Shown here: positions 1-7,131 of the stretch, in pieces | Position numbering within the stretch: position 1 is the stretch's first letter | Layout of the letters: each line of letters starts with the position of its first letter | Notes under the pieces: model-generated | Seen by the model: only the letters and a program-made list of their open reading frames with translations | Told to the model about the DNA's origin: nothing | Databases searched by the model: none | Made by a program: the position numbers and the translations under genes | Assembly: GCA_009919985.1 (NCBI GenBank) | Contig: RGAX01000093.1 | Coordinates: forward strand, 1 to 10,152 | Length of the DNA: 10,152 nucleotides | From: Opitutaceae bacterium | GTDB lineage: Bacteria > Verrucomicrobiota > Verrucomicrobiia > Opitutales > Opitutaceae | Direction: 5' to 3'

Positions 1-1
1 G

Positions 2-94
2 ATCACGCAAACCGTCGCCGAGCACCGGATGTACCTCCCGCTCGCGGCGATTGTCGCGGGCCTGGGATTGGGGCTTGGCCGTTGTTTCGGCCCC
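2..94 (+). pseudogene. Membrane segment of a TPR membrane protein, out of frame with its TPR domain
   Basis: Codons starting at position 2 read ITQTVAEHRMYLPLAAIVAG and continue with a Gly/Leu-rich hydrophobic stretch. AEHRMYLP followed by a hydrophobic helix is typical of the last membrane part of bacterial TMTC/PMT-like proteins, in which a multi-spanning membrane domain is followed by TPR repeats. This frame runs into TGA at 119-121, whereas the matching next part (hydrophobic helix, then DYHDAITIW and the TPRs) is in the frame that starts at position 1. Together they look like one protein joined across a missing base (or two extra bases) at roughly 74-110. The exact crossover cannot be placed. 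The rest of the gene lies left of the window. It could be a true frameshift or a sequencing error; the sequence alone cannot tell. Confidence 0.6.
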
Positions 95-681
95 GGGCGC
101 TCTGGTTTTTGGCTGCGATGATTCCGGTCCTCACTGGCGCCACGATCGCGCGCGTCTCCGATTATCACGATGCGATCACAATCTGGACTGCGACCACGAG
201 GCACGCTCCGGCCCAAGCGCGCGCATGGACTCATCTCGGCGCGGCTTACGTCGCGGCTAATCGTCCGGCTGAAGCCCTCGCGCCGTTGGATCGTGCGCTC
301 GGCTTAAATCCCACCGACCACACCGCCCGTCGCAACCGCGCCCTCGCTTTGCTTGCGCTGGGTCGCGCGGACGAGGCTGCGGTAATTTTCGCGGCCTTGC
401 CTGCGCGTGAACCAAGCGAGGCCGCCGAGTATTTCGCGCTCGGTAATGCCTTCGCTCGCGACGGCAAATACCCCGAAGCCGTCGCCGCTTACACGCGCAC
501 GGTCACGCTGGACCCTGCGCACGTCGCCGCCCGCGCCAATCTCGGTAATTCGTTTCTTGTCCTTGGCCGCGCCCGCGAAGCCATCGCAGCCTATGAAGTG
601 GCCTTGCGTCTCAATCCTGACGCCCGCGGTTTGCTCGAGAATCTCGCCATCGCCCGCGAAATGGCCGCCTCGCGCCACTGA
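82..681 (+). CDS. TPR-repeat C-terminal domain of a TMTC/PMT-like membrane protein (5' part out of frame)
   Basis: A 199-residue open frame when read from the TTG at 82; the frame is open from position 1 and ATG 118 is another in-frame start. Residues about 6-22 are hydrophobic and resemble the last transmembrane helix of the TMTC/PMT-like family. The DYHDAITIWTATTRHAP segment matches the family linker between membrane domain and repeats. Four TPR units follow at about 46-79, 80-113, 114-146 and 147-180, with the usual pattern of small residues and closing prolines (ALGLNP, VTLDPA, LRLNPD). TPRs mediate protein-protein contacts. Full-length relatives are often annotated as O-mannosyl or O-GlcNAc transferase-like, but no catalytic region is visible here. 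TTG 82 is probably not a genuine start: this is the downstream part of a longer gene that begins before the window and changes frame near 74-110. It ends 76 bp before the rhamnose isomerase gene. Confidence 0.75.
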   Translation: MFRPRALWFLAAMIPVLTGATIARVSDYHDAITIWTATTRHAPAQARAWTHLGAAYVAANRPAEALAPLDRALGLNPTDHTARRNRALALLALGRADEAAVIFAALPAREPSEAAEYFALGNAFARDGKYPEAVAAYTRTVTLDPAHVAARANLGNSFLVLGRAREAIAAYEVALRLNPDARGLLENLAIAREMAASRH

Positions 682-757
682 CGGTCCGTTTTAGGATCGG
701 AAATGATCACCGGCTTTTCGCCTGACAAGCCCGCGGCAGGCTCTGAGATTTTCTCTG

Positions 758-1957
758 ATGTCTCCCCAACTTCTTCGCCGCGCCGTCGAGGCGCTTTCCA
801 CCTTCAAGATTGAAACGCCCTCCTGGGGCTTTGCCGACACGGGCACTCGTTTTGGAAAGTTTTTTCAAGACGCCGCCGCGATCGACATGAACGATAAGCT
901 CGCCGATGCCGGTCATGTGCACGCCCTCACCGGTTGCTGCCCGACGGTGGCCGCGCACGTACTCTGGGATTTTAAGGCCGGGGAAGACCCGAAGGCGGTG
1001 GTCAAACTTGCGCGCAAGCACGGGGTGAAAATCGGCTCAATCAACCCGAACCTATTCCAAGATCAGTGCTATAAATGGGGCGCATTTGCCAATAACGACG
1101 CGGCCATCCGCGCGCGGGCTGTAGCGCATTGCGTCGACTCGGCAAAGATCATGCAGGCTGTCGGCAGCGAGTACCTTTCCCTTTGGTTTGCCGAAGGCAC
1201 CAGCTATCCCGGCCAAGACAATATCCGCGCCCGCAAGGCGTTTTTTGAGCAGAGCCTCAAAGAGTTGCACAAGAGCATCGGCCCAAAGCAGACGATGCTC
1301 GTAGAATATAAACCTTTCGAGCCCGCCTTCTACGCGACCGACATCGCCGATTGGGGCATGGCCTACATTCTCGCCAAAAAAGCCGGCCCGCGTGCCAAAG
1401 TGCTTGTCGACACCGGCCATCACTACGTCGCTCAAAATATCGAACAGATCGTCGCCTGGCTCCTTGATGAAGACATGCTCGGCGGTTTCCATTTTAATGA
1501 CCGTCGTTATGCCGACGATGATCTCACCCTCGGTTCAATCGACCCCTATCAGGTCTTCCGCATTTTTCACGAGATACACACCTTCGCCGCCGAGCGTGGG
1601 CGCCAGCCCAAGATCGCCTACATGATCGACCAATCGCACAACGAAAAACCCAAGATTGAAGCGACGATCCAGACCGTGGTCATGGCCCAGGAACTCTACG
1701 CCAAGGCCGCCCTCGTCGATCATGTCGCCCTCCGCCGGGCCCAGGCCGCCAACAACGTTGTCGATGCCGAACTCGTATTGAAAAAAGCGTTCTTCACCGA
1801 CGTCTCGCCCGCACTCACCGCTTGGCGCAAAGCAAACAAACTTCCCGCTGATCCCCTCGCGGAACACCGGCGTACCGGCTACGCCCGCACGGCTGCGGTT
1901 GAGCGCAAACGCCGCCGTGCCGCCCTTGGAATCGGCCAAGCTGGCAGTTACGCCTGA
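758..1957 (+). CDS. rhaI: L-rhamnose isomerase, RhaI (Streptomyces/P. stutzeri) type
   Basis: A 399-residue TIM-barrel aldose-ketose isomerase that should convert L-rhamnose to L-rhamnulose, the first step of phosphorylative rhamnose breakdown, in the cytoplasm. The N-terminal ETPSWGF...GTRF motif (19-32) is a family hallmark. By alignment from memory to the Pseudomonas stutzeri enzyme, the structural metal ligands are E183 (in VEYKPFEPAFY), D218, H245 and D291. The catalytic-metal ligands are H221 (VDTGHH), D253 and D255 (GGFHFND..YADDDL). MIDQSHN (289-295) is intact. The protein lacks the roughly 50-residue N-terminal extension of the P. stutzeri enzyme, so it is closer in length to the Streptomyces subtype. 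ATG 758 is preferred because an in-frame stop lies at 704-706 and no other ATG lies between. I see no clear Shine-Dalgarno. The C-terminal tail is Arg-rich. Members of this family can act on several aldoses, so the true substrate may differ. No rhamnulokinase, aldolase or transporter gene is in the window. Confidence 0.9.
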   Translation: MSPQLLRRAVEALSTFKIETPSWGFADTGTRFGKFFQDAAAIDMNDKLADAGHVHALTGCCPTVAAHVLWDFKAGEDPKAVVKLARKHGVKIGSINPNLFQDQCYKWGAFANNDAAIRARAVAHCVDSAKIMQAVGSEYLSLWFAEGTSYPGQDNIRARKAFFEQSLKELHKSIGPKQTMLVEYKPFEPAFYATDIADWGMAYILAKKAGPRAKVLVDTGHHYVAQNIEQIVAWLLDEDMLGGFHFNDRRYADDDLTLGSIDPYQVFRIFHEIHTFAAERGRQPKIAYMIDQSHNEKPKIEATIQTVVMAQELYAKAALVDHVALRRAQAANNVVDAELVLKKAFFTDVSPALTAWRKANKLPADPLAEHRRTGYARTAAVERKRRRAALGIGQAGSYA

Positions 1958-2102
1958 GTCGCCACAGCGGGGATTTTTCGGGTTCCTCTTTGCCCGCTGA
2001 ACGCCCTTTAGGTGCGGCGAGCTTTGATTTTTCAGCGGAAAAATGCGTGCACTCGGCACATCCGGTGCGCTAGCTCATGCTCGTTTTACACCCCTTCTAC
2101 CC

Positions 2103-2915
2103 ATGAGCACGCATTCTTACCGCCTCACGCCCGAACAACAGAAATTTTACGCCGACAACGGCTACCTCCTCGGCTTGCCGCCGATTTTCTCCCGCGCGGA
2201 GATGGATCGCATCAACGCTGAGTTGCCCAACATCCTCGCTCTGCTCGAGCCCGGTGAGACCTCGAAAGATATCCGCGAATGGCACGAAGCCAGCACCTAC
2301 CTCTACGAAATCGCGATGCACCCGCGGATCCTCGACCTCGTCGAAGGGATCCTTGGGAAGAATTTCTACATGTGGGCGAGCAGCTTTTTTATTAAAGAGC
2401 CGCATACGAATTCTACCGTGGGCTGGCATCAGGACGCGTATTACTGGCCGATGACGCCCCACAATTCTGTCACCGTCTGGCTCGCGTTTGACGATGTTGA
2501 TGAAGTCAACGGCGGCATGAAACTGCTCCCCGGTTCCCACCGCGGCGGTATCATTAAGCATAAGAAATCACTCGCGACTTCGTCCGTGCTCACGCTCGAG
2601 CTCGCGGACGGTTCCGATTTCAGTGCCGATAACGCTATTCAATTCCGTCTCAAAGCCGGCGAATGTTCGCTCCATGACGACCGCGCTATTCACGGTTCCC
2701 CCGCCAATCCTAGTGATCGCCGCCGCGCAGGCCTTACTGTCCGCTACTCAGGCACCAACGTCAAAAACGACCTCGCGGTAAATCCGAATTTCAAAACCTA
2801 TCTCTGCCGTGGCGTGGACGAGTTTCGCCATAATCCCGTCGGCGTGGCTCCGACCACTCGTTACGGTCGTCCGAGTTTCAAGGCCGTGAGCAACGAAGAA
2901 GCCGGCAAAGGTTAA
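2103..2915 (+). CDS. Phytanoyl-CoA dioxygenase (PhyH) family Fe(II)/2-oxoglutarate oxygenase
   Basis: A 270-residue protein with the double-stranded beta-helix signature of PhyH-family oxygenases, which hydroxylate a small organic substrate using O2 and 2-oxoglutarate. The iron ligands are visible: H109 and D111 in GWHQDAYYW, and a distal H197 in AIHGSPANPS. R208, eleven residues later in a run of three arginines, fits the residue that binds the 2-oxoglutarate carboxylate. VNGGMKLLPGSH (from about 135) is the typical core strand and turn. The substrate cannot be read from sequence: the family includes phytanoyl-CoA, ectoine and many secondary-metabolite hydroxylases. I chose ATG 2103 (MSTHSYRLTPEQ) because homologues usually begin just before the TPEQ-like helix. 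An in-frame ATG at 2043 would add 20 residues unlike the family, though a weak GGAA lies just before it. The gene follows rhaI by 145 bp, so co-transcription is possible and a sugar-linked substrate is a fair guess only. Confidence 0.85.
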   Translation: MSTHSYRLTPEQQKFYADNGYLLGLPPIFSRAEMDRINAELPNILALLEPGETSKDIREWHEASTYLYEIAMHPRILDLVEGILGKNFYMWASSFFIKEPHTNSTVGWHQDAYYWPMTPHNSVTVWLAFDDVDEVNGGMKLLPGSHRGGIIKHKKSLATSSVLTLELADGSDFSADNAIQFRLKAGECSLHDDRAIHGSPANPSDRRRAGLTVRYSGTNVKNDLAVNPNFKTYLCRGVDEFRHNPVGVAPTTRYGRPSFKAVSNEEAGKG

Positions 2916-2917
2916 GT

Positions 2918-2941
2918 CGCGATTTTAGCCAAAAGTTCGCG
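2918..2941. terminator. Candidate bidirectional terminator hairpin between convergent genes
   Basis: CGCGATTTT (2918-2926) can pair with AAAA (2931-2934) and TCGCG (2937-2941), giving nine base pairs around an AGCC tetraloop with a two-base bulge (GT, 2935-2936). It lies two bases past the phyH stop and about 21 bp from the stop of the opposing VOC gene, where a shared terminator would be expected. There is no separate U-run after the stem in either direction, so intrinsic termination would be weak; the T and A runs lie inside the stem. Position supports the call more than structure does. Confidence 0.35.
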
Positions 2942-2962
2942 CCCCGCGCGCCCCTGCGCCGA

Positions 2963-3352
2963 TCAGAAACCAGGAAACGGTTTCGCGCGTTGGCACAGCT
3001 GGAGCGGTACGCCCCACGGGTCGCGCAACATGATGAGCATGGTGCCATCAGGCTGCGGTTCTTCGAGGAACAGCTTCGCTCCTGCGGCTTCGAGGCGCGC
3101 GCGGTCGGCGCGGGCGTCGGTCGTGTAGAGTGCTAAATGAAAACACAGTGGATGTGCGGCGGCGTAATCGGGAATCGCGGCGCTGGGGTTGTGATAAATT
3201 TCAACGGTCACGCGGCCGGTGTCATCGGCGAGAAAGTGGGTGAACGGAGCGTCTTCGCGGCGTCGCGCGATTTGGAAGCCCGCGTGGCTGACGTACCAAG
3301 CGGCCATGGCGCGAGGATCGGGAACGTTAAGGGCAAAGTGTTCGAATTTCAT
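2963..3352 (-). CDS. VOC superfamily (glyoxalase/bleomycin-resistance fold) protein
   Basis: A 129-residue protein with two beta-alpha-beta-beta-beta modules typical of the vicinal oxygen chelate superfamily. It begins KFEHFALNVPD and ends with LRDPWGVPLQL, both standard VOC edges. Likely metal-site positions are H5, E51 (VTVEIYH), H72 (CFHLAL) and Q118; the last is usually Glu in glyoxalases and many dioxygenases. Glutamine does serve as a metal ligand at another site of human glyoxalase I, so the site may still bind metal. The superfamily covers lyases, dioxygenases, fosfomycin and bleomycin resistance proteins and others, so the reaction cannot be assigned. ATG 3352 gives the normal family N terminus. 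The gene lies 27 bp after tspO on the same strand and is probably co-transcribed with it. Confidence 0.85.
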   Translation of the reverse strand: MKFEHFALNVPDPRAMAAWYVSHAGFQIARRREDAPFTHFLADDTGRVTVEIYHNPSAAIPDYAAAHPLCFHLALYTTDARADRARLEAAGAKLFLEEPQPDGTMLIMLRDPWGVPLQLCQRAKPFPGF

Positions 3353-3379
3353 AAAATAGAAAACGCGTTTGGGCGGGAA

Positions 3380-3847
3380 TCAGTTGAGGCGCCAAATCGT
3401 GAAGTTAAGCCACGTGGCGAATGTAACCCAACCGAGGTACGGAGCCCAGAGCAGCGCGGCCAGACCGTCGAGGCGCATCAGGCGTAATTGCAGCGCGAAG
3501 AGCAGGCCCCAAAAAAGGACGATTTCCACGAGCGCGGCGCCCGGATTGTGCGCGCCGAAGAACAACAACGACCATACTACGTTTAGAAAAAGTTGCGCAA
3601 ACCAGAGCACGATCGTTGAACCCGCAGCCGATTCAGTGCGACGTAACCAGACGCGCCACACGGCGATCGCCATGAATAAATACAGCATCGACCACACGGG
3701 CGCGAACACCCAGTTCGGCGGATTCCACGTCGGTTTTGCAATCGTGGGATACCACGTGGTGACGCTCGCCGTCGTGGTGAGCGCACCGACGGCTGAAGCG
3801 ACGAAGGCGACGACTATGAAAAGGGTGAGGGCGAGCCAGCGATTCAC
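3380..3847 (-). CDS. tspO: TspO/MBR family membrane protein
   Basis: A 155-residue, Trp-rich membrane protein with five likely transmembrane helices (about 4-24, 43-66, 79-98, 103-122 and 129-149). Family motifs are clear: W32-Y33, KPTWNPPNWVFAPVW (38-52), L55-Y56, a Q85/N89/W92 cluster, and a C-terminal ATWLNFTIWRLN (144-155). TspO proteins bind porphyrins and, in animals (the translocator protein), cholesterol. In Rhodobacter, TspO modulates pigment-gene expression in response to oxygen, and roles in stress and tetrapyrrole handling are proposed for other bacteria. The role in this organism is unknown. The start is GTG at 3847, giving the usual family length and a first helix beginning near residue 4; no Shine-Dalgarno is evident. 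It follows argD by 48 bp and precedes the VOC gene by 27 bp. Confidence 0.93.
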   Translation of the reverse strand: MNRWLALTLFIVVAFVASAVGALTTTASVTTWYPTIAKPTWNPPNWVFAPVWSMLYLFMAIAVWRVWLRRTESAAGSTIVLWFAQLFLNVVWSLLFFGAHNPGAALVEIVLFWGLLFALQLRLMRLDGLAALLWAPYLGWVTFATWLNFTIWRLN

Positions 3848-3895
3848 GCCGTAAGCGAAACGACGCCGGTGAAACTTGCAATCCTCGCCCGCACC

Positions 3896-5116
3896 TTAGA
3901 CGGCCGCGTTGAAGACCTCGCGCAAGATTTTCACGGCAGCCGCGAGTTCATCGGTGGTGGCGGTAAGTGGCGGGAGCAGGCGGATGACGTTCCCGCCGGC
4001 CATGGGGGCGAGCAGGCCGTGCTCGCGGAGCGCGGCGACGGTGGGTCCGGGTTCGGTGGTGAGTTGAAGACCGACGAGGTAGCCCTGGCCGCGGAAAGCG
4101 GTGAGGCGCGCGGGGAAATCGGTAACGAGTTGGCGGAGTGCGGCGTGCCAGATTTCGCTCCGTGAGCGCACCGTGGTGAGAAGCTCGTCGGACTCGATGA
4201 CATCAAGTACGGCGAGCGCGGCGGCGCAGGCAAGGGGCGTGCCGCCGAAGGTCGTGCCATGGTTACCGGGTTTAAACAGTTCGGCGTGGCGGTCGCGGAC
4301 CCAAATCGCGCCGATGGGAAAACCGCCCCCGAGGCCCTTAGCCATACCAATGGCATCGGGCGTGACGCCCGCGTGCTCGAAGGCGAAAAAATGCCCGGTT
4401 CTGCCGATACCACTTTGCACCTCGTCAAGGATCAGTAGTAGATTGTGCTGGTCGCAGAGCGCGCGCAGGCCACGGAGAAATTCGGGCGTGCAAACGTTGA
4501 TGCCGCCTTCGCCTTGAATCGTCTCAACGAAAATAGCGGCGGTTTGGTCGTCGATGAGTGCGGCGAAAGATTCAAGATTGTTGAGTTCACCGAACACGAA
4601 ACCAGGCACGAGCGGACGAAATCCTTTTTGGATTTTTTCCTGCGGAGTAGCACTCATGCCGCCGTAGGTGCGGCCGTGAAAGGCATTTTTGGCGCAGATA
4701 ATTTTCGGGCATTTGCCCTCTTCACCGCTCTTAGCGATGCCGTGGAGCCGAGCGAGTTTGATCAGGGCTTCGTTGGACTCCGCGCCGCTGTTGCAGAAAA
4801 AAACGCGACCGGGACCGGCGTAGCCGACGAGACGTTGTGCGAGTTGGCCCTGATTGGGATGACGGAAAAGGTTACTGACGTGGATGAGTGTGGCGGCTTG
4901 GGCCTGCACGGCGGCGACCCAGCGCGGGTGGCAATGGCCGAGGGCGTTGACGGCGATGCCGGTGGTGAAATCCAAGTACCTGCGACCGGCATCGTCCCAA
5001 ACGTAGGTGCCTTCGCCGCGCACCAAGTTCACGGACGGACGGCCGTAGTTTTTCATCACGTACGCGTCGTAGAGAGCGGCGGTGTCAGCAGGCGAAACGG
5101 AGGCGGAAGGATTCAT
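3896..5116 (-). CDS. argD: Acetylornithine aminotransferase (class III PLP aminotransferase)
   Basis: A 406-residue class III aminotransferase, the usual ArgD length. It should transfer an amino group between N-acetylornithine and 2-oxoglutarate in cytoplasmic arginine synthesis, and some members also act on succinyl-diaminopimelate for lysine. PLP-site features are all visible: SGAES (110-114) for the phosphate, F146-H147 next to the ring, D231 and Q234 in DEVQSGIGRTG, the Schiff-base lysine K260 in GMAKGLGGGFPIGA, and T288-T289 in HGTTFGGTPLA. LDFTTGIAVNALGH near residue 48 is typical of ArgD. Related enzymes such as ornithine or GABA aminotransferase share this core, and no other arginine gene is in the window, so ArgD is the best but not the only reading. 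ATG 5116 fits the family N terminus. The 78-bp gap after recQ contains TTGCCC and TTTATA 17 bp apart on this strand, a weak promoter candidate. Confidence 0.88.
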   Translation of the reverse strand: MNPSASVSPADTAALYDAYVMKNYGRPSVNLVRGEGTYVWDDAGRRYLDFTTGIAVNALGHCHPRWVAAVQAQAATLIHVSNLFRHPNQGQLAQRLVGYAGPGRVFFCNSGAESNEALIKLARLHGIAKSGEEGKCPKIICAKNAFHGRTYGGMSATPQEKIQKGFRPLVPGFVFGELNNLESFAALIDDQTAAIFVETIQGEGGINVCTPEFLRGLRALCDQHNLLLILDEVQSGIGRTGHFFAFEHAGVTPDAIGMAKGLGGGFPIGAIWVRDRHAELFKPGNHGTTFGGTPLACAAALAVLDVIESDELLTTVRSRSEIWHAALRQLVTDFPARLTAFRGQGYLVGLQLTTEPGPTVAALREHGLLAPMAGGNVIRLLPPLTATTDELAAAVKILREVFNAAV

Positions 5117-5194
5117 GGCGGCAGCACCTATAAAGACAGATCGAGCGGCGCGGGCAAGTGTGCGCGTGGCGGACGTTCGAAAAAAATGGACGGC

Positions 5195-7024
5195 TTAGTC
5201 GAAGCTTTGGCGGGAGTTGCTGCGCAGGAACTCGGCGATGGCTGCGGTGAAGACCTCGCCAAATTCTTCGCGTTTCTTTTCTCCGATACCGGGAATGCCT
5301 TCGAGGGCGGCGAGAGTTTGCGGGTATTCGCGGGCGAGGGCGCGCAGCGTGTTGTCGCCAAAAATAATGTAGGCGGGGACCTTGCGCTCGTCGGCGAGTT
5401 TCTTGCGGAGCGCGCGGAGACGTTCGAACAGAATTTCGTCGCAAGCGATGTCGCCCTCGCGGCGGGTGCTGACACGGCGGGATTTGGGCGTGTCGATGGG
5501 CTTGGTGAGCGTAATGGCCGTGCGGGCGCGCAGAATGTCGCGTCCGGATTCGGTGAGTTCGATCGTGGCGTATTCGCCAGGACCGATACCGAGGTAGCCG
5601 AGGCGCAGGAGTTCACGGCCTATGCTGCCCCACTGGGAGCGAGAAAGCTCGTGACCGATGCCGTAGGTCGTGAGCCGATCGTGGCCCCAGCGCGTGATTT
5701 TTTCTGTCTTCGCGCCGGTGAGTACCTCGATGACGTGGTTCATACCGGTGCCGAAGCGGGAATTTTGCTGGATGCGGTAGACGCAGGAGAGGAATTTCTG
5801 GGCAACAATGGTCCCGTCGAAACTCTCGCGCGGTTCGGAACAGTTGTCGCATGCGCCGCAATTATCGATTGGGAAGGTTTCGCCAAAATACTGGAGTAAT
5901 TCGATCCGGCGGCAGCCCGCGCTCTCGGCATAGTGGACGATTTGGCGGAGTTGAGTGCGGGCGATGGCGCGTTCTTGTTCGCCAGTGATCTCGTCGAGAA
6001 AGTGGGTTTGCTTGGCGATATCGCCGGCGCTGAAGAGCAGCAAGCAGTCCCCAGGGAGCCCATCGCGACCGGCGCGACCGGTTTCTTGGTAATAGCCCTC
6101 GATGTTTTTGGGCAGGTCGTGGTGGATAACCCAGCGGACGTTGGGTTTGTTAATGCCCATGCCGAAGGCGATCGTGGCGCAGATGATGCGCGTGTCGTCG
6201 CGGAGAAACATTTCCTGATTGCGGGCACGTTCCTCAGCGGCGAGTCCAGCGTGATATGGGCGCGCGAGGAAGCCGCGGCCAGCGAGGGAATCGGCTACGC
6301 GCTCTGCGGTGGCGCGGCTCGCGCAGTAGATGATGCCGCTCTCGTGTTCGCGCTTGCGGACGAAATCAATGATCTGTTTCGCGGGTTCGTCCTTGGGCAC
6401 GACGCGGTAAGTAAGATTCGGGCGGTTGAAGCTCGCGACAAACGTCTGCGGGTCTCGGAGCTTCAGGTGTGTGATGATGTCTTCGCGGACGCGACCCGTA
6501 GCAGTGGCGGTGAGTGCCATCATGGGAACGTCAGGTAACGTTGTGCGCAGTTTTGCGAGTTGGCGGTATTCGGGGCGGAAGTCGTGGCCCCACTCCGAGA
6601 CGCAGTGCGCTTCGTCGATGGCAATCGCGGTGACGTTCCACGCTTTGAGATTTTCGACCCAGCCCTCGAGCATGAGCCGCTCCGGGGCGACGTAGAGTAG
6701 TTTGTATTCGCCGCGGTGCAGACCGCGAAGACGCGCGCGCGCTTCCTCGGCACCGAGCGTGGAATTCAGAAACGTAGCGGCGACACCGCTGGCTTGGAGG
6801 GCGTCGACTTGGTCCTTCATCAACGCGATGAGCGGCGATACAACGACGGTCAGACCTGGACGCGCAAGCGCGGGCAATTGAAAACAGAGGGATTTGCCGC
6901 CACCGGTGGGCAGGAGCGCAAAGACATCTTCGCCGACGAGGTTGGCCTCGATAATTTCACGCTGCAGCGGCCGGAACGTGGAGTAGCCGAATGTGGACTT
7001 GAGAAGCTGCGGAAGCGTGGGCAC
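5195..7024 (-). CDS. recQ: ATP-dependent DNA helicase RecQ
   Basis: A complete RecQ, a 3'-to-5' superfamily 2 DNA helicase of recombination and fork repair. Numbering is from GTG 7024 (609 residues, close to E. coli RecQ). Motif 0 is FGYSTFRPLQ, with Q21. Walker A is TGGGKS (40-45) and the Walker B DEAH box is at 137-140. ALTATAT and the QETGRAGRDG arginine-finger motif (313-322) complete the helicase core. The zinc site of the RQC domain has C371, C389, C392 and C395, followed by the winged helix (about 400-500). The C-terminal HRDC domain (about 528-602) includes FGDNTLRALA and GIPGIGEKK. The start is uncertain: GTG 7096 would add 24 Arg/Leu-rich residues not usual in the family, and TTG 7036 is also possible. 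None has a clear ribosome-binding site, and I chose 7024 for fit to the family N terminus. It follows the AsmA-like gene on the same strand. Confidence 0.95.
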   Translation of the reverse strand: MPTLPQLLKSTFGYSTFRPLQREIIEANLVGEDVFALLPTGGGKSLCFQLPALARPGLTVVVSPLIALMKDQVDALQASGVAATFLNSTLGAEEARARLRGLHRGEYKLLYVAPERLMLEGWVENLKAWNVTAIAIDEAHCVSEWGHDFRPEYRQLAKLRTTLPDVPMMALTATATGRVREDIITHLKLRDPQTFVASFNRPNLTYRVVPKDEPAKQIIDFVRKREHESGIIYCASRATAERVADSLAGRGFLARPYHAGLAAEERARNQEMFLRDDTRIICATIAFGMGINKPNVRWVIHHDLPKNIEGYYQETGRAGRDGLPGDCLLLFSAGDIAKQTHFLDEITGEQERAIARTQLRQIVHYAESAGCRRIELLQYFGETFPIDNCGACDNCSEPRESFDGTIVAQKFLSCVYRIQQNSRFGTGMNHVIEVLTGAKTEKITRWGHDRLTTYGIGHELSRSQWGSIGRELLRLGYLGIGPGEYATIELTESGRDILRARTAITLTKPIDTPKSRRVSTRREGDIACDEILFERLRALRKKLADERKVPAYIIFGDNTLRALAREYPQTLAALEGIPGIGEKKREEFGEVFTAAIAEFLRSNSRQSFD

Positions 7025-7131
7025 GGCGTGAGTCAATAGGAGCGGAAAGCGTAAGAGGCTTCGGCCCGTCGAGCGCAAGGGGCAATCACGGGGCACCGTG
7101 GAAGGGCGGATGCGCGGCGGGACGCGCGCTA

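Noticed and set aside
682..757. Gap between the TPR gene and rhaI examined for promoter or riboswitch
   Set aside because: Only 76 bp with short, weak inverted repeats (for example GATC on either side of GGAAAT); no convincing -35/-10 pair or aptamer-like structure.
1965..1999. Seven-base inverted repeat CAGCGGG/CCCGCTG after rhaI
   Set aside because: The loop is 21 bases and no T-run follows, so it fits neither an intrinsic terminator nor a known operator well; such short repeats are expected by chance in GC-rich DNA.
4445..5899. A 484-codon open frame on the plus strand, opposite argD and recQ
   Set aside because: It lies fully antisense to two strongly supported genes, has a Gly/Ala/Val/Glu-rich composition typical of reversed GC-rich coding sequence, and shows no domain.
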